DNA of 34,157 nucleotides from an uncultured Dorea sp. Its GTDB lineage: Bacteria; Bacillota; Clostridia; Lachnospirales; Lachnospiraceae. The stretch is taken from the NCBI GenBank assembly GCA_910587575.1, contig CAJULU010000014.1, forward strand, positions 6,515 to 40,671, written 5' to 3'. The notes under the pieces were generated by a model. That model had not been told where the DNA came from. It saw nothing but the letters and a program-made list of their open reading frames with translations, and did no database searches. The translations under genes and the position numbers were made by a program. The stretch's first letter is position 1. Every line of letters begins with the position of its first letter. This document shows positions 1 to 7,838 of this stretch, one piece after another.

Positions 1-3
1 TCT

Positions 4-1346
4 TTGATGAAACAGAATTATGAATTGAAGAATTATCAGAAATTTTTAGGAAGTACAGCGTATGAGGAGAATTATATTACAAATGAACTTCCATGGCATA
101 TTGAATTTGCCAGGATATTTTCTATTATGTCCAATCAAGTCAGTATTCATCCAGGGTCAGACTGGCATGCTTCTAATCATTGTTTTATATCACCATATGC
201 TGAAAAGTATATGATAGCAATTTATTGCTCCATTGAAATGCCAGGAGTAAGTGAAGTGGCACAGTTCCTGACGTACATTCATCAGTTTAACCAGAGATAT
301 TCGTCTCAAATAATTGCAGTGAAAAATAATCCGGGCAACGTAAAGGATTATACAGTTTTCCAAGACATTTTAGGAATTCAATATATGTTTAAAGACAATA
401 TGCTGGATAATCTGGTTGATTTTACGGAGTATTTTAGGGCAATTGATACACTTTATAATCGTCCGCTCCTTCAGGGAACCAACCAAAAATTAGAGGATGT
501 TTATGTGGAACCCAATTACACTATAGGCCAAAACTTTAGTGAAGTTCAATGTCAGTTACATAGTTATGTGGTCAAATGGCTGCTGGAAGACAGCTGTCGC
601 CAGCTTGCATTACTGGGGGATTTTGGGCAGGGAAAAACACTTTTTGCAACTTATCTGACATATCTCATGATTAAGCTCAAGTTTCACCGTATTCCGATTC
701 TGATCCATCATTCTATGATTTGCTTGTAGCAAAGTATTTTTGGGGAAAAGAATTGAAGTTGCACGACTCAGCCATGGTGATATCCAGATCGTTATCACTA
801 CATACATCATATAACGTCCGATTAAAAAAAGATTTTGTAATTAGAAAACTTTTGGCGGAGTTAATCGCATCTAAAATTACAATTAATTTGACAAATGAAA
901 GCAGCAGGACAAAGTGTCGTATGATTTTTGACCAATGTTATAAGGTCATTATGCGAAAACATTTGAAGAGTACTCCTCAAAAATTGTTTGTCCGATCCCT
1001 AAGGAATACTAGGCTCATTGATTTATACCGTGACAGTGCGCAGGAATTTTATTCTGGTATTTCAAAGCCCGCTTATGATGTTTATATCGACAATTCCTTT
1101 CAGATAGATTGGTTCATGTTTTTTTGCATGTGTGGATTGGTTATTTTGATCCTTATCAGTTATTGGAAAAAGAAAAACAATAAGGCAGAGTTCGTTCTTT
1201 TAACATGGTATTATATATGCAAGGATAATTATATTCCGGAAGAAGTAATCTGCAGTTTTATTTCAGGGAAATTTGCGGCATCGTTTAAATCATATATACA
1301 AGAATGTAATTTTGCAGAGATTCAGAAGAAATATACAGATAGGTAA
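4..1346 (+). pseudogene. NACHT/STAND-type NTPase remnant, frameshifted
   Basis: Two consecutive open frames (4-729 and 720-1346, different phases) look like the two ends of one former gene. The first frame has an N-terminal part of about 150 residues resembling the nuclease-like domains that precede STAND NTPases, then a linker with YVEP, then a Walker A motif GDFGQGKT near residue 208. It stops about 30 residues later, before any Walker B. The second frame opens with SFYDLLVAKYF, similar to the F-x-H-x-S-F-x-E/D-F-x-A-x-Y motif that normally follows the NTPase core, and contains one hydrophobic segment near residues 130-147. I infer an internal deletion of the NTPase core plus a frameshift. 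Family knowledge: such proteins are often anti-phage or conflict ATPases. TTG at 4 and ATG at 7 are possible starts, but the true start may lie left of the window. The second half could instead be an unrelated fragment. Confidence 0.45.
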
Positions 1347-1664
1347 TGCTTTTGATTTTTTGCTGAAAAACAGCAAAAGTATAAAGAGGAGAAGAGCAGC
1401 TACCGATGAATAAGCATTATTGAACTTTTTACTGTCCGGTATTTTTAGTAAAGAAGTAAGGTTTGTAAATGCTAGGAATGAACTGTACTGATAATTTTAG
1501 TGAGCATCCTCATACCCAAAGCGTTCTCCAAAATTTATATGAAATGGATGAAAATGCAAATGCATCAGTAAAAGATTAAAAAGATTGTCCAGAAGAGTTC
1601 GGCATAAATATTTAAAATTGCGTGATATTGACGAAGTGATAAGTGTATAATGTAAAAAAGTAGT
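1347..1664. other. A+T-rich gene-poor stretch with a small hairpin
   Basis: No convincing gene is visible. An 8-bp stem (TTTTGCTG, AAAAA loop, CAGCAAAA) at 1358-1378 sits just after the NTPase remnant and could be its terminator, although no T run follows it. A 36-codon frame from ATG 1469 to TAA 1579 has no clear ribosome site and resembles nothing I recognise; it may be debris. The base composition matches the decayed island rather than the core genes to the right. Confidence 0.4.
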
Positions 1665-1837
1665 GGAATGCAGACAATCCGTGAAAAATACGGATTGCCT
1701 GCTTCCAACCAGAAACTTTTAGACGATTCCTTATTTTTCCGGTTGAATAATCTCTGGATCCGGGTCATCAATCCCCGCCTGGATTTCCAGAAGACGAAGG
1801 TGACTGAGCAGATCATTTTTGGAACGAATGGGAAGGC
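1665..1837 (+). repeat. 173-bp direct repeat, copy 1
   Basis: Identical base for base to 2629-2801 (offset 964). It covers the last part of the XRE coding sequence plus about 65 bp downstream of its stop, including the small palindrome. The two copies flank the Uma2-family gene at 1985-2545, so homologous recombination between them would remove that gene. Confidence 0.9.
1671..1701 (+). repeat. Palindromic element, copy A
   Basis: CAGACAATCCGT, a seven-base A-rich loop and ACGGATTGCCTG form a 12-bp stem with one mismatch. It lies downstream of the stop of the broken XRE copy. The same element recurs at 2635-2665 and, diverged, at 3215-3243. No T run follows on either strand, so it is not a standard intrinsic terminator. 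Confidence 0.7.
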
Positions 1838-1984
1838 TGACGGTTCTTCGATTTATAACCTGCAATTGTGGTCCGGGCCAGGTTCGTCTGTTGTGCGACA
1901 TAATCCTGTATAGGAAAAATTAAAAACTGCTTTTGTTAATTACTTTTATATGATACAATCGGTATATAGAAAGGATGTGATTAT

Positions 1985-2545
1985 ATGGGAATGGCAGAAT
2001 TCGAGTGTAGAAAAGATGAAAAGATTAATGGAGTGATTTATAATATGTCGCCAACTCCTGCGTATCAGCATGGAATTATTAACAGTAATATTCATACGAA
2101 GATAAAGATGGGATTAAAAGATAGCCTATGTCTCATATTTATGGAAAACTTGGATTTTCAATATCATCCAGAGATTAATGATGATTATGTCTGCCCAGAT
2201 ATCATGTTAATTTGCGATCGGAAGAATTTGAAAGGAAGTTTCTATAAGGGGACTCCTAAGTTTATTGTGGAAACAATGAGTCCATCATCAGCAAAAAGAG
2301 ACAAGACAGAGAAGAAGAACATCTATGAGAATGCTGGTGTGGAAGAATACTGGATTGTATCACCCCAGGGAAAATCAATCGATATATATTATTTGGAAGA
2401 TGAGAAATATGAGTTGGAGTATAGTTATATATTACAAGATGATCCAGAGGAGGAAGATTATAACGCAGATGCGGAGATTTTATTAAAGGGATTTCCGCAT
2501 ATTAAGATGACTCTGGCTGAGATTTTTGAAAATGTTGATGAGTAG
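1985..2545 (+). CDS. Uma2-family (PD-(D/E)XK fold) protein
   Basis: The 186-residue product matches the usual length and layout of Uma2-family proteins, which have a restriction-endonuclease-like fold. Visible family features are the YVCPDIMLICD strand (acidic residue of the nuclease core), FIVETMSPSSAKRDK with the second acidic residue and the conserved SPS turn, then YENAGVEEYWIV and a C-terminal FPHIKMTLAEIF. ATG 1985 follows AGAAAGGA at 1968-1975. A weak promoter (TTGTTA, then TACAAT at 1954-1959 with a short 15-bp spacer) lies just upstream. Members are widespread, often in many copies, and their substrate is mostly unknown. The gene sits between the two copies of the 173-bp repeat in a decayed island but is itself intact. 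Family confidence is high; role is unknown. Confidence 0.85.
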   Translation: MGMAEFECRKDEKINGVIYNMSPTPAYQHGIINSNIHTKIKMGLKDSLCLIFMENLDFQYHPEINDDYVCPDIMLICDRKNLKGSFYKGTPKFIVETMSPSSAKRDKTEKKNIYENAGVEEYWIVSPQGKSIDIYYLEDEKYELEYSYILQDDPEEEDYNADAEILLKGFPHIKMTLAEIFENVDE

Positions 2546-2628
2546 GAAAATTGAAAATATAGATTGTTTAGTGCTAAGGCTTGTGTGAACGGATATTACT
2601 TTGGAAATGTCATTCCAGATCAGTGGAA

Positions 2629-2801
2629 GGAATGCAGACAATCCGTGAAAAATACGGATTGCCTGCTTCCAACCAGAAACTTTTAGACGATTCCTTATTT
2701 TTCCGGTTGAATAATCTCTGGATCCGGGTCATCAATCCCCGCCTGGATTTCCAGAAGACGAAGGTGACTGAGCAGATCATTTTTGGAACGAATGGGAAGG
2801 C
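2629..2801 (+). repeat. 173-bp direct repeat, copy 2
   Basis: Exact match to 1665-1837. This copy is part of the intact XRE locus and is probably the parent, because its coding sequence is complete. Confidence 0.9.
2635..2665 (+). repeat. Palindromic element, copy B
   Basis: Same sequence as copy A at 1671-1701, carried inside the 173-bp repeat, about 30 bp beyond the stop codon of the XRE gene on the minus strand. It could act as a transcript end or stabilising hairpin, but it lacks a T run. Confidence 0.65.
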
Positions 2802-3072
2802 GCCGGTAGCGGATTAAGAGTTTCAGTGCGTCTTCCGGCATGGTTCTGGCTTCGTCTGTGGTAATATAGACCGGCTCATCATCGGAGATTAAGTAATCAA
2901 CGGTTACATGGAAGAAACGGGCGAATGCAAAAAGCTTTTCATGGGAAGGCTGGCGGTTCTTCGATTCATAACCTGCAATTGTGGTCCGGGCCAGGTTCAT
3001 CTGTTGTGCAACATAATCCTGAGTCATATTGTTAATATGCCGTAGTGCTTTGAGTTTATCGGCAAAAGCCAT
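2695..3072 (-). CDS. XRE-family transcriptional regulator (paralogue 1)
   Basis: This 125-residue DNA-binding protein has an N-terminal Cro/C1-type helix-turn-helix (about residues 6-62), seen in LKALRHINNMTQDYVAQQMN followed by ARTTIAGYESKNRQPS. The C-terminal half holds EPVYITTDEARTMP and a basic helical stretch, RYRRLPIRSKNDLLSHLRLL. It is clearly paralogous to the regulator at 14607-14999, about two thirds identical by eye, including the shared MAFA start and the C-terminal half. ATG at 3072 has AAAGGAGG eight bases upstream. The upstream region contains an extended -10 and two dyads, suggesting autoregulation. It diverges from a broken ATPase gene, so its original neighbour target may be gone. 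Ligand and regulon are unknown. Confidence 0.88.
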   Translation of the reverse strand: MAFADKLKALRHINNMTQDYVAQQMNLARTTIAGYESKNRQPSHEKLFAFARFFHVTVDYLISDDEPVYITTDEARTMPEDALKLLIRYRRLPIRSKNDLLSHLRLLEIQAGIDDPDPEIIQPEK

Positions 3073-3118
3073 GGGATCTTCCTCCTTTGTATATAGATAT
3101 TGTTACTCCTTCTGGAAT

Positions 3119-3167
3119 ATTTTACCAGATGTTTCGATAAAGAACATGAATTGTTCCGAAATGAAAC
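3119..3167 (-). promoter_or_regulatory. Promoter and candidate operators of XRE paralogue 1
   Basis: On the minus strand TGGTAAAAT (3119-3127) fits an extended -10. Upstream lie two 15-base dyads, GTTTC-N5-AGAAC (3131-3145) and GTTCC-N5-GAAAC (3153-3167), spaced 22 bp start to start. The same extended -10 and GTTCC-type dyads occur in equivalent positions upstream of paralogue 2. Autoregulation is inferred from this conservation. Confidence 0.5.
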
Positions 3168-3214
3168 GATATTTTATTTTTTCTTCAGAGAACAGTGCAT
3201 TGCGTAGAAAGAAA

Positions 3215-3243
3215 CAGACAATCCATGAAATATGGATTGCCCG
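3215..3243 (+). repeat. Palindromic element, copy C (diverged)
   Basis: CAATCCAT, a GAAAT loop and ATGGATTG form a perfect 8-bp stem with flanks similar to copies A and B. Relative to those copies, a G-C pair has become A-T by changes on both arms. The element overlaps the first ATG of the broken ATPase gene, so it may mark an insertion or deletion boundary. Confidence 0.55.
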
Positions 3244-4194
3244 CTTTCGAAACATCTAAAATACCGGGGGAGTGTGAATCTGTTTACAAGACCCCGCCGT
3301 TTTGGAAAGAGCCTAAATCTGGATATGTTCAGGGCATTTTTTGAGATTGGGGCGGATGCATCCCTGTTTGAAGGGCTTGATATTGCCAGACACACAGAGC
3401 TGTGCAGGCAGCATATGGGAAAGTATCCGGTTATTTCAATTAGTCTGAAGGATGCAGAAGGCGGAGACTTTCAGACTGCATATGGCAGTTTAGGAATGGT
3501 GATCAGCGAGGAAGCAGAACGGTATAGTTTTCTAATGGAAAGCGATAAGCTGGTCCGGTCAGAGAAAGCGAAATTCCAACGGTTAATGGATGGTGATTTT
3601 GACAGGAAAGAGTTCCTTGCCGGCAGTCTGAAATTGATGACGAGGGTGCTGTGTAAGCATTATGGAAGACCTGTCATAGTGCTGCTTGACGAATATGATG
3701 TACCTCTGGATAAGGCATATCGGAATCATTATTATGCTCAGATGATTCAGGTGATCCGTTCTTTGTTCAGCCAGACATTTAAGACGAATAGATATGCAGA
3801 ATATTTTGGCTTTACTGATGATGAAGTCAGGAGGATGCTGGAGTATTATGGAGTTGATGACCGATATAAGGATATGAAGGAATGGTATCATGGAATGCTG
3901 CTTGGCCTGCTGAAAGCGGAAGGAAGCTGGGTTGCAAAATCCAATGCGGAGTCAGGATTGGGATATACGGATATCAAGCTTACGATTCCGTCCAGGAAGA
4001 CGGGATGTGTGATTGAAGTGAAGTATGCAGAGAAAGGGGCGTATGATTTTGCATGCCGTGAAGCAATGCGTCAGATTGAAAATGAGAGATATGCGGACGT
4101 GCTTAAACAGGAAGGAATACAGACGATCCACAAGTATGGGATTGCTTGTTTTGGAAAGGCCTGCAAGGTTGCATATAGCGAAGAGGTTGTGTGA
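3232..4194 (+). pseudogene. AAA-ATPase-like / PD-(D/E)XK nuclease gene with internal deletions
   Basis: The frame encodes 320 residues of a family that is normally over 500 residues long, with an AAA-ATPase-like domain followed by a PD-(D/E)XK nuclease domain. Retained are the P-loop TRPRRFGKSLN near residue 20, Walker B VIVLLDEYD near 152, the EYFGFTDDEVRRML segment, and a nuclease core GYTDIKL...CVIEVKY with the D and ExK residues. From knowledge of the family, three parts are missing: about 35-40 residues before the P-loop, about 35 residues at FKTN/RYAEYFGF where the sensor segment should be, and about 170 residues at KEWY/HGMLLGLL. All are in frame, so the reading frame survives, but the ATPase cannot be complete. 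ATG 3232 has no good ribosome site and lies inside a palindrome. Most likely a pseudogene. Confidence 0.75.
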
Positions 4195-4216
4195 AAAGTT
4201 CCGGGCATAAGACGGA

Positions 4217-4254
4217 AGTCCCCCTCACCTGCCAGTGGCAGAGCGAGGGGGACT
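4217..4254. terminator. Hairpin between convergent genes
   Basis: AGTCCCCCTC (4217-4226) pairs perfectly with GAGGGGGACT (4245-4254), with a smaller CTGCC/GGCAG hairpin nested in the loop. It lies between the stop of the ATPase remnant and the stop of the minus-strand gene at 4258. Neither side has a T run, so termination is inferred from position and stem strength only. Confidence 0.5.
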
Positions 4255-4257
4255 GGA

Positions 4258-4593
4258 TTAATCAGCATTACTTTCCGTGTCAGTCTTTTTTTCTTCTTCG
4301 CTGGCCTCAGTCTGTCCGGCCTCTGCGTCTGTTTCAGCCGCCGTCTCAGCTTCCGTCTTAGTCTCAGCCCCGTCACCGGCTTCTTCCCCGCTCTTTGCTG
4401 CAGAGTTCAGGGAAACGTACTCACGGTCAGATACAGGCTTGAGATCACTGTCAAGATCGAAATCATTGTCTTCGAATTCATCATCAAATTCATCGTCTTC
4501 ACTGGAATCTTTTTTCTTTAAATAATACACAAGGCCTGCAATCGTTCCGCCGGCAGCCGCCAGCCCCATTATACCTTTGACCCATTTCTTCAT
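4258..4593 (-). CDS. Small single-pass membrane protein with acidic tail
   Basis: The product is 111 residues when started at ATG 4593, which has AAAGGAG about 12 bases upstream. An ATG seven codons earlier overlaps that ribosome site and is less likely. The N-terminus MKKWVKGIMGLAAAGG and the following residues form one membrane segment (about 5-23) with a KKK stop-transfer. The rest is very acidic: first an Asp/Glu/Phe-rich part containing DDEFDDEFED, then a Glu/Ala/Thr-rich tail of low complexity. It resembles short YtxH-like envelope proteins in layout, but I do not recognise a specific family. It is convergent with the ATPase remnant and divergent from cardiolipin synthase. The DDEFDDEF motif also appears in the cohesin protein at 28625. 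Confidence 0.7.
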   Translation of the reverse strand: MKKWVKGIMGLAAAGGTIAGLVYYLKKKDSSEDDEFDDEFEDNDFDLDSDLKPVSDREYVSLNSAAKSGEEAGDGAETKTEAETAAETDAEAGQTEASEEEKKTDTESNAD

Positions 4594-4631
4594 GATAATT
4601 ATAACTCCTTTCAAATGATATTCTGATATAT

Positions 4632-4640
4632 ATCATACCA
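4632..4640 (-). promoter_or_regulatory. Extended -10 promoter of the acidic membrane protein
   Basis: On the minus strand TGGTATGAT is an extended -10 about 40 bp upstream of the start at 4593. No good -35 is visible, which is acceptable for an extended -10. Confidence 0.4.
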
Positions 4641-4692
4641 CACATTGCATTATTTTTCCTCTAAAATAATCATAAAATGTATGTAAAAGTAT

Positions 4693-4721
4693 TTTAATTC
4701 TTCGTGAAACTGTGCTAAACT
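4693..4721 (+). promoter_or_regulatory. Probable promoter of cardiolipin synthase
   Basis: TGCTAAACT (4713-4721) is an extended -10; a weak -35 TTTAAT lies 17 bp upstream at 4693-4698. The start codon is about 42 bp downstream. Confidence 0.35.
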
Positions 4722-4763
4722 GTAGGATATTGTATTTTTCGGCAAAAAAGGAGAGGATGTGCA

Positions 4764-6326
4764 ATGAAAAAGTATGAAGCGCCGGCTACTGCTAAAAAAG
4801 GGCTGTTCCGTATCATTTTCAGCAGAACGGGGATCATTCTTCTGCTGGTACTGATACAGTTCGGGCTGATGGTGTCGTCCGTTTATTATCTGAGAGAATA
4901 TCTTCCTTATATATATGGAGCGCTGATGATCCTGGAGGCAGTCGTGGTAATCTATATTATTAATACCAAGGGGAATCCCGCCTTTAAGATGACGTGGATG
5001 CTCTGCGTCCTGGTATTTCCCCTGATCGGCGTGCTGTTCTACATCTTTGTGCAGATGCAGGTGGGGACCAGATTCATGCAGAACCGGCTGTCCACCCTGC
5101 GGCTTGAGACTGCGCCCTATCTGCAGCAGGATCCGGAGATTGTGGAACATCTGCGGGCGAGTAAGTCTGCCAATGCCCAGTTGTCCCATTATCTGTCCAG
5201 GCAGCTGGGATTCCCGACTTACCGCAACACGGAGATCCATTATTATCCGCTGGGAGAATTCAAGTTCAAGGCCATGCTGCAGGAGCTTCAGAAAGCGCGG
5301 AAATACATTTTCATGGAATATTTTATCGTGGAGAAGGGATATATGTGGGGCAGCATACTGGACGTTCTGAAGAGGAAGGCGGCAGAGGGCGTGGAAGTCC
5401 GGTTTATGTATGACGGGATGTGTTCCATTTCCATGCTTCCCTATAATTATCCAAGGCAGCTTGAAAAGTGCGGGATCCAGTGTAAAATTTCCAACCCCAT
5501 CGTGCCTTTCCTGTCCACCACCCAGAATAACCGGGATCATCGGAAGATCTGCGTGATTGACGGAAAGGTGGCATTTACCGGGGGTGTGAATCTGGGAGAT
5601 GAGTATATCAACCGGAAGGAGCGGTTCGGCCACTGGAAGGACACGGCGGTCATGCTGAAGGGGGACGCAGTGCAGAGCCTTACCATGATCTTCCTGCAGA
5701 TGTGGAACGTGGAGGAGCGCAGGCCGGAGAAATATATGCGGTATCTGACGCCGAAACGGTCTGAACTTCATCGGGGGATGGGGTATGTGATTCCCTATGG
5801 GGACAGTCCCTTTGACAATGAAAACGTGGGAGAAGAGGTGTATTTCCATATTCTGAACCATGCGAAGAAATATGTACATATCATGACGCCGTATCTGATT
5901 CTGGATAATGAGATGATTACCACGCTGACCAGGGTTGCCAAAAGCGGAATTGAAACTGCGGTTATTATGCCCCATATTCCGGATAAGTGGTATGCATTTG
6001 CAGTGGCAAAGACATACTATAAAGAACTGATCGAAAGCGGCGTGCAGATCTACGAGTACACGCCGGGCTTTGTTCATGCCAAGGTGTTTGTGTCGGATGA
6101 CGATACGGCGACAGTGGGGACGATCAACCTGGATTACAGGAGCCTGTATCTGCATTATGAATGCGGAGTGTTCATTTACAATAATCCCGAGGTGGATAAG
6201 ATTGAGGCGGATTTCCAGCGGACGCTGGCAAAATGTCACAAGGTGACTCTGGTGGAAGTGAAGGAGAGGAGTATGCTTACGAAGGTCACGGGACATGTGC
6301 TGCGGCTGGTTGCGCCATTAATGTGA
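4764..6326 (+). CDS. cls: Cardiolipin synthase (phospholipase D family)
   Basis: The 520-residue membrane enzyme is of usual length for bacterial cardiolipin synthases, which join two phosphatidylglycerol molecules into cardiolipin and glycerol. Two N-terminal membrane helices lie at about residues 20-45 and 70-95. They are followed by two phospholipase D catalytic motifs: HRKICVIDGKVAFTGG near residue 258 and HAKVFVSDDDTATVGT near 437, both with the H-x-K-x4-D core. Conserved MEYFI and GGVNLGDEY segments support the call. ATG 4764 follows AAAAGGAGAGG. It stands alone, divergent from the small acidic membrane protein and followed by purA with its own promoter. Confidence 0.93.
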   Translation: MKKYEAPATAKKGLFRIIFSRTGIILLLVLIQFGLMVSSVYYLREYLPYIYGALMILEAVVVIYIINTKGNPAFKMTWMLCVLVFPLIGVLFYIFVQMQVGTRFMQNRLSTLRLETAPYLQQDPEIVEHLRASKSANAQLSHYLSRQLGFPTYRNTEIHYYPLGEFKFKAMLQELQKARKYIFMEYFIVEKGYMWGSILDVLKRKAAEGVEVRFMYDGMCSISMLPYNYPRQLEKCGIQCKISNPIVPFLSTTQNNRDHRKICVIDGKVAFTGGVNLGDEYINRKERFGHWKDTAVMLKGDAVQSLTMIFLQMWNVEERRPEKYMRYLTPKRSELHRGMGYVIPYGDSPFDNENVGEEVYFHILNHAKKYVHIMTPYLILDNEMITTLTRVAKSGIETAVIMPHIPDKWYAFAVAKTYYKELIESGVQIYEYTPGFVHAKVFVSDDDTATVGTINLDYRSLYLHYECGVFIYNNPEVDKIEADFQRTLAKCHKVTLVEVKERSMLTKVTGHVLRLVAPLM

Positions 6327-6357
6327 CAGGTGATTGACAGGTGGATAAAAATTGCAT

Positions 6358-6386
6358 TTTACAGGAGTGGAAAAATATAGTATAAT
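6358..6386 (+). promoter_or_regulatory. purA promoter
   Basis: TTTACA (6358-6363), a 17-bp spacer and a consensus TATAAT (6381-6386) give a strong sigma-A type promoter with a leader of about 50 bases to the purA start. This also argues against a purA start upstream of 6445. Confidence 0.75.
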
Positions 6387-6444
6387 GCTAAGTGGTTTTA
6401 AGACTCATGTAAATGAAGTTTGCAATAACGCAGGAGGAATTGAT

Positions 6445-7728
6445 ATGGTAAAAGCAGTAGTTGGTGCCAACTGGGGAGATGAAGGCAAGGGAAAGATTAC
6501 GGATATGCTTGCCGAGAAGGCGGATATCATCGTAAGGTTCCAGGGAGGAGCGAATGCCGGTCACACGATTGTGAATGATTATGGGAAGTTTGCGCTCCAT
6601 ACCCTGCCGTCTGGTGTATTTTACGATCACACAACGAGCATAATAGGAAATGGAGTAGCCCTGGATGTCCCGGTACTCTTTAAAGAGATCCAGTCTATTG
6701 TTGACAGGGGAGTTCCGAAGCCGAAGATCCTTGTATCGGACCGTGCCCAGATGGTGATGTCCTATCACAAGAATTTTGACGCATATGAGGAAGAGCGGCT
6801 GGGCGGAAAGTCCTTTGGTTCTACCAAGTCAGGGATTGCTCCGTTTTATTCAGATAAATATGCAAAGGTCGGCTTTCAGGTCAGTGAACTCTTTGACGAA
6901 GACTTATTGAAAGAGAAAGTAGCAAGGATTGCACAGCAGAAGAATGTGCTGCTTGAGCATCTTTACCACAAGCCGCCTGTCAGCCCGGATGAACTGTTTG
7001 CGGAACTGATGGAATACAAGGAGATGATCGGGCCTTATGTATGTGATACCGGGCTGTATCTCCACAAGGCTCTGAAAGAGGGGAAGGAGATTCTTCTGGA
7101 AGGGCAGCTTGGCTCTCTTAAGGATCCGGATCACGGGATTTACCCCATGGTTACGTCTTCTTCGACTCTGGCGGCGTATGGCGCTATTGGCGCAGGAATC
7201 CCGCCTTATGAGATCGGGAAGATCATTACAGTCTGTAAGGCGTATTCCAGCGCCGTGGGCGCCGGGGCGTTTGTCAGTGAGATTTTCGGAGAAGAGGCGG
7301 ATGAACTGAGAAAACGGGGCGGAGACGGCGGAGAGTTCGGGGTGACCACGGGACGCCCGAGAAGAATGGGATGGTTCGACTGCGTGGCATCCAGATACGG
7401 GTGCAGGATGCAGGGAACCACTGACGTGGCATTTACCGTGCTGGACGTGCTTGGTTATCTGGATGAGATTCCGGTCTGCGTGGGTTATAAGATTGACGGG
7501 GAAGTTACCACGGAATTCCCTACGACCCACCTGCTTGACAAGGCAGAACCAGTGCTTAAGAAGCTGCCGGGATGGAAGTGTGACATCAGAGGAATCAGAA
7601 AATATGAGGAACTGCCGGAAAACTGCCGTAAGTATATTGAATTTGTGGAGGAACAGATCGGATATCCTGTCACAATGGTGTCCAACGGGCCGGGAAGAGA
7701 GGATATCATTTATCGTGTCAGTCAGTAA
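6445..7728 (+). CDS. purA: Adenylosuccinate synthetase
   Basis: The enzyme converts IMP, aspartate and GTP to adenylosuccinate, the first step from IMP to AMP, in the cytoplasm. At 427 residues it has the normal length. The N-terminal GTP-binding loop WGDEGKGK (Asp12 as catalytic base) and NAGHTI (His40) are present, as are TTGRPRRMGWFD and the C-terminal NGPGREDIIY. ATG 6445 follows CAGGAGGAATTGAT. The frame is open upstream to 6352, but that extension overlaps the promoter and lacks family residues. The gene appears to be transcribed alone; asnB follows after a structured 110-bp gap. Confidence 0.97.
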   Translation: MVKAVVGANWGDEGKGKITDMLAEKADIIVRFQGGANAGHTIVNDYGKFALHTLPSGVFYDHTTSIIGNGVALDVPVLFKEIQSIVDRGVPKPKILVSDRAQMVMSYHKNFDAYEEERLGGKSFGSTKSGIAPFYSDKYAKVGFQVSELFDEDLLKEKVARIAQQKNVLLEHLYHKPPVSPDELFAELMEYKEMIGPYVCDTGLYLHKALKEGKEILLEGQLGSLKDPDHGIYPMVTSSSTLAAYGAIGAGIPPYEIGKIITVCKAYSSAVGAGAFVSEIFGEEADELRKRGGDGGEFGVTTGRPRRMGWFDCVASRYGCRMQGTTDVAFTVLDVLGYLDEIPVCVGYKIDGEVTTEFPTTHLLDKAEPVLKKLPGWKCDIRGIRKYEELPENCRKYIEFVEEQIGYPVTMVSNGPGREDIIYRVSQ

Positions 7729-7756
7729 TAAAGGATAGTGGAAATCATGAAGATAA

Positions 7757-7807
7757 GGAACTGTAGGTCTTTTTCCGCAAGGCGGCGGAGAATGGATTTA
7801 CAGTTCC
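7757..7807 (+). promoter_or_regulatory. Structured leader between purA and asnB
   Basis: GGAACTGTA (7757-7765) pairs perfectly with TACAGTTCC (7799-7807), and a nested CCGC/GCGG hairpin sits in the loop. It ends 31 bases before the asnB start and has no T run, so it looks more like an RNA leader or processing element than the purA terminator. Confidence 0.4.
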
Positions 7808-7838
7808 AGACAATTAAGGCGGAAGAAAGGCGTAAAAT

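Larger units (their letters stand above)
1665..1908 (-). pseudogene. Broken partial duplicate of the XRE regulator gene
   Basis: On the minus strand this segment copies the 3' part and downstream flank of the intact regulator at 2695-3072. Bases 1665-1837 equal 2629-2801 exactly. Bases 1838-1908 continue with 2951-3021, so 149 bp are missing. The lost part runs between two direct copies of ATGGGAAGGC (2792-2801 and 2941-2950 in the intact copy), the outcome expected from slipped recombination. Since 149 is not a multiple of three, the frame is broken. The copy also ends before the first helix-turn-helix codons, so it has no start. The second segment differs from the intact gene by four transitions in about 72 bases. 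No function is expected. Confidence 0.85.

Noticed and set aside
1628..1651. TTGACG and TATAAT promoter pair
   Set aside because: The spacer is only 12 bp, too short for a sigma-A promoter, and no gene follows.
1668..1913. Plus-strand frame of 81 codons, with a near twin at 2581-2817
   Set aside because: Both are antisense to the XRE gene or its broken copy; the similarity only reflects the DNA duplication.
4650..6296. Long open frame (548 codons) on the minus strand
   Set aside because: It lies antisense to cardiolipin synthase, has no family motifs and is His/Arg/Leu-rich as expected of a shadow frame.
6352..6444. N-terminal extension of purA
   Set aside because: It overlaps a consensus promoter and family members begin at the MVKAVVGANWG position with a strong ribosome site.
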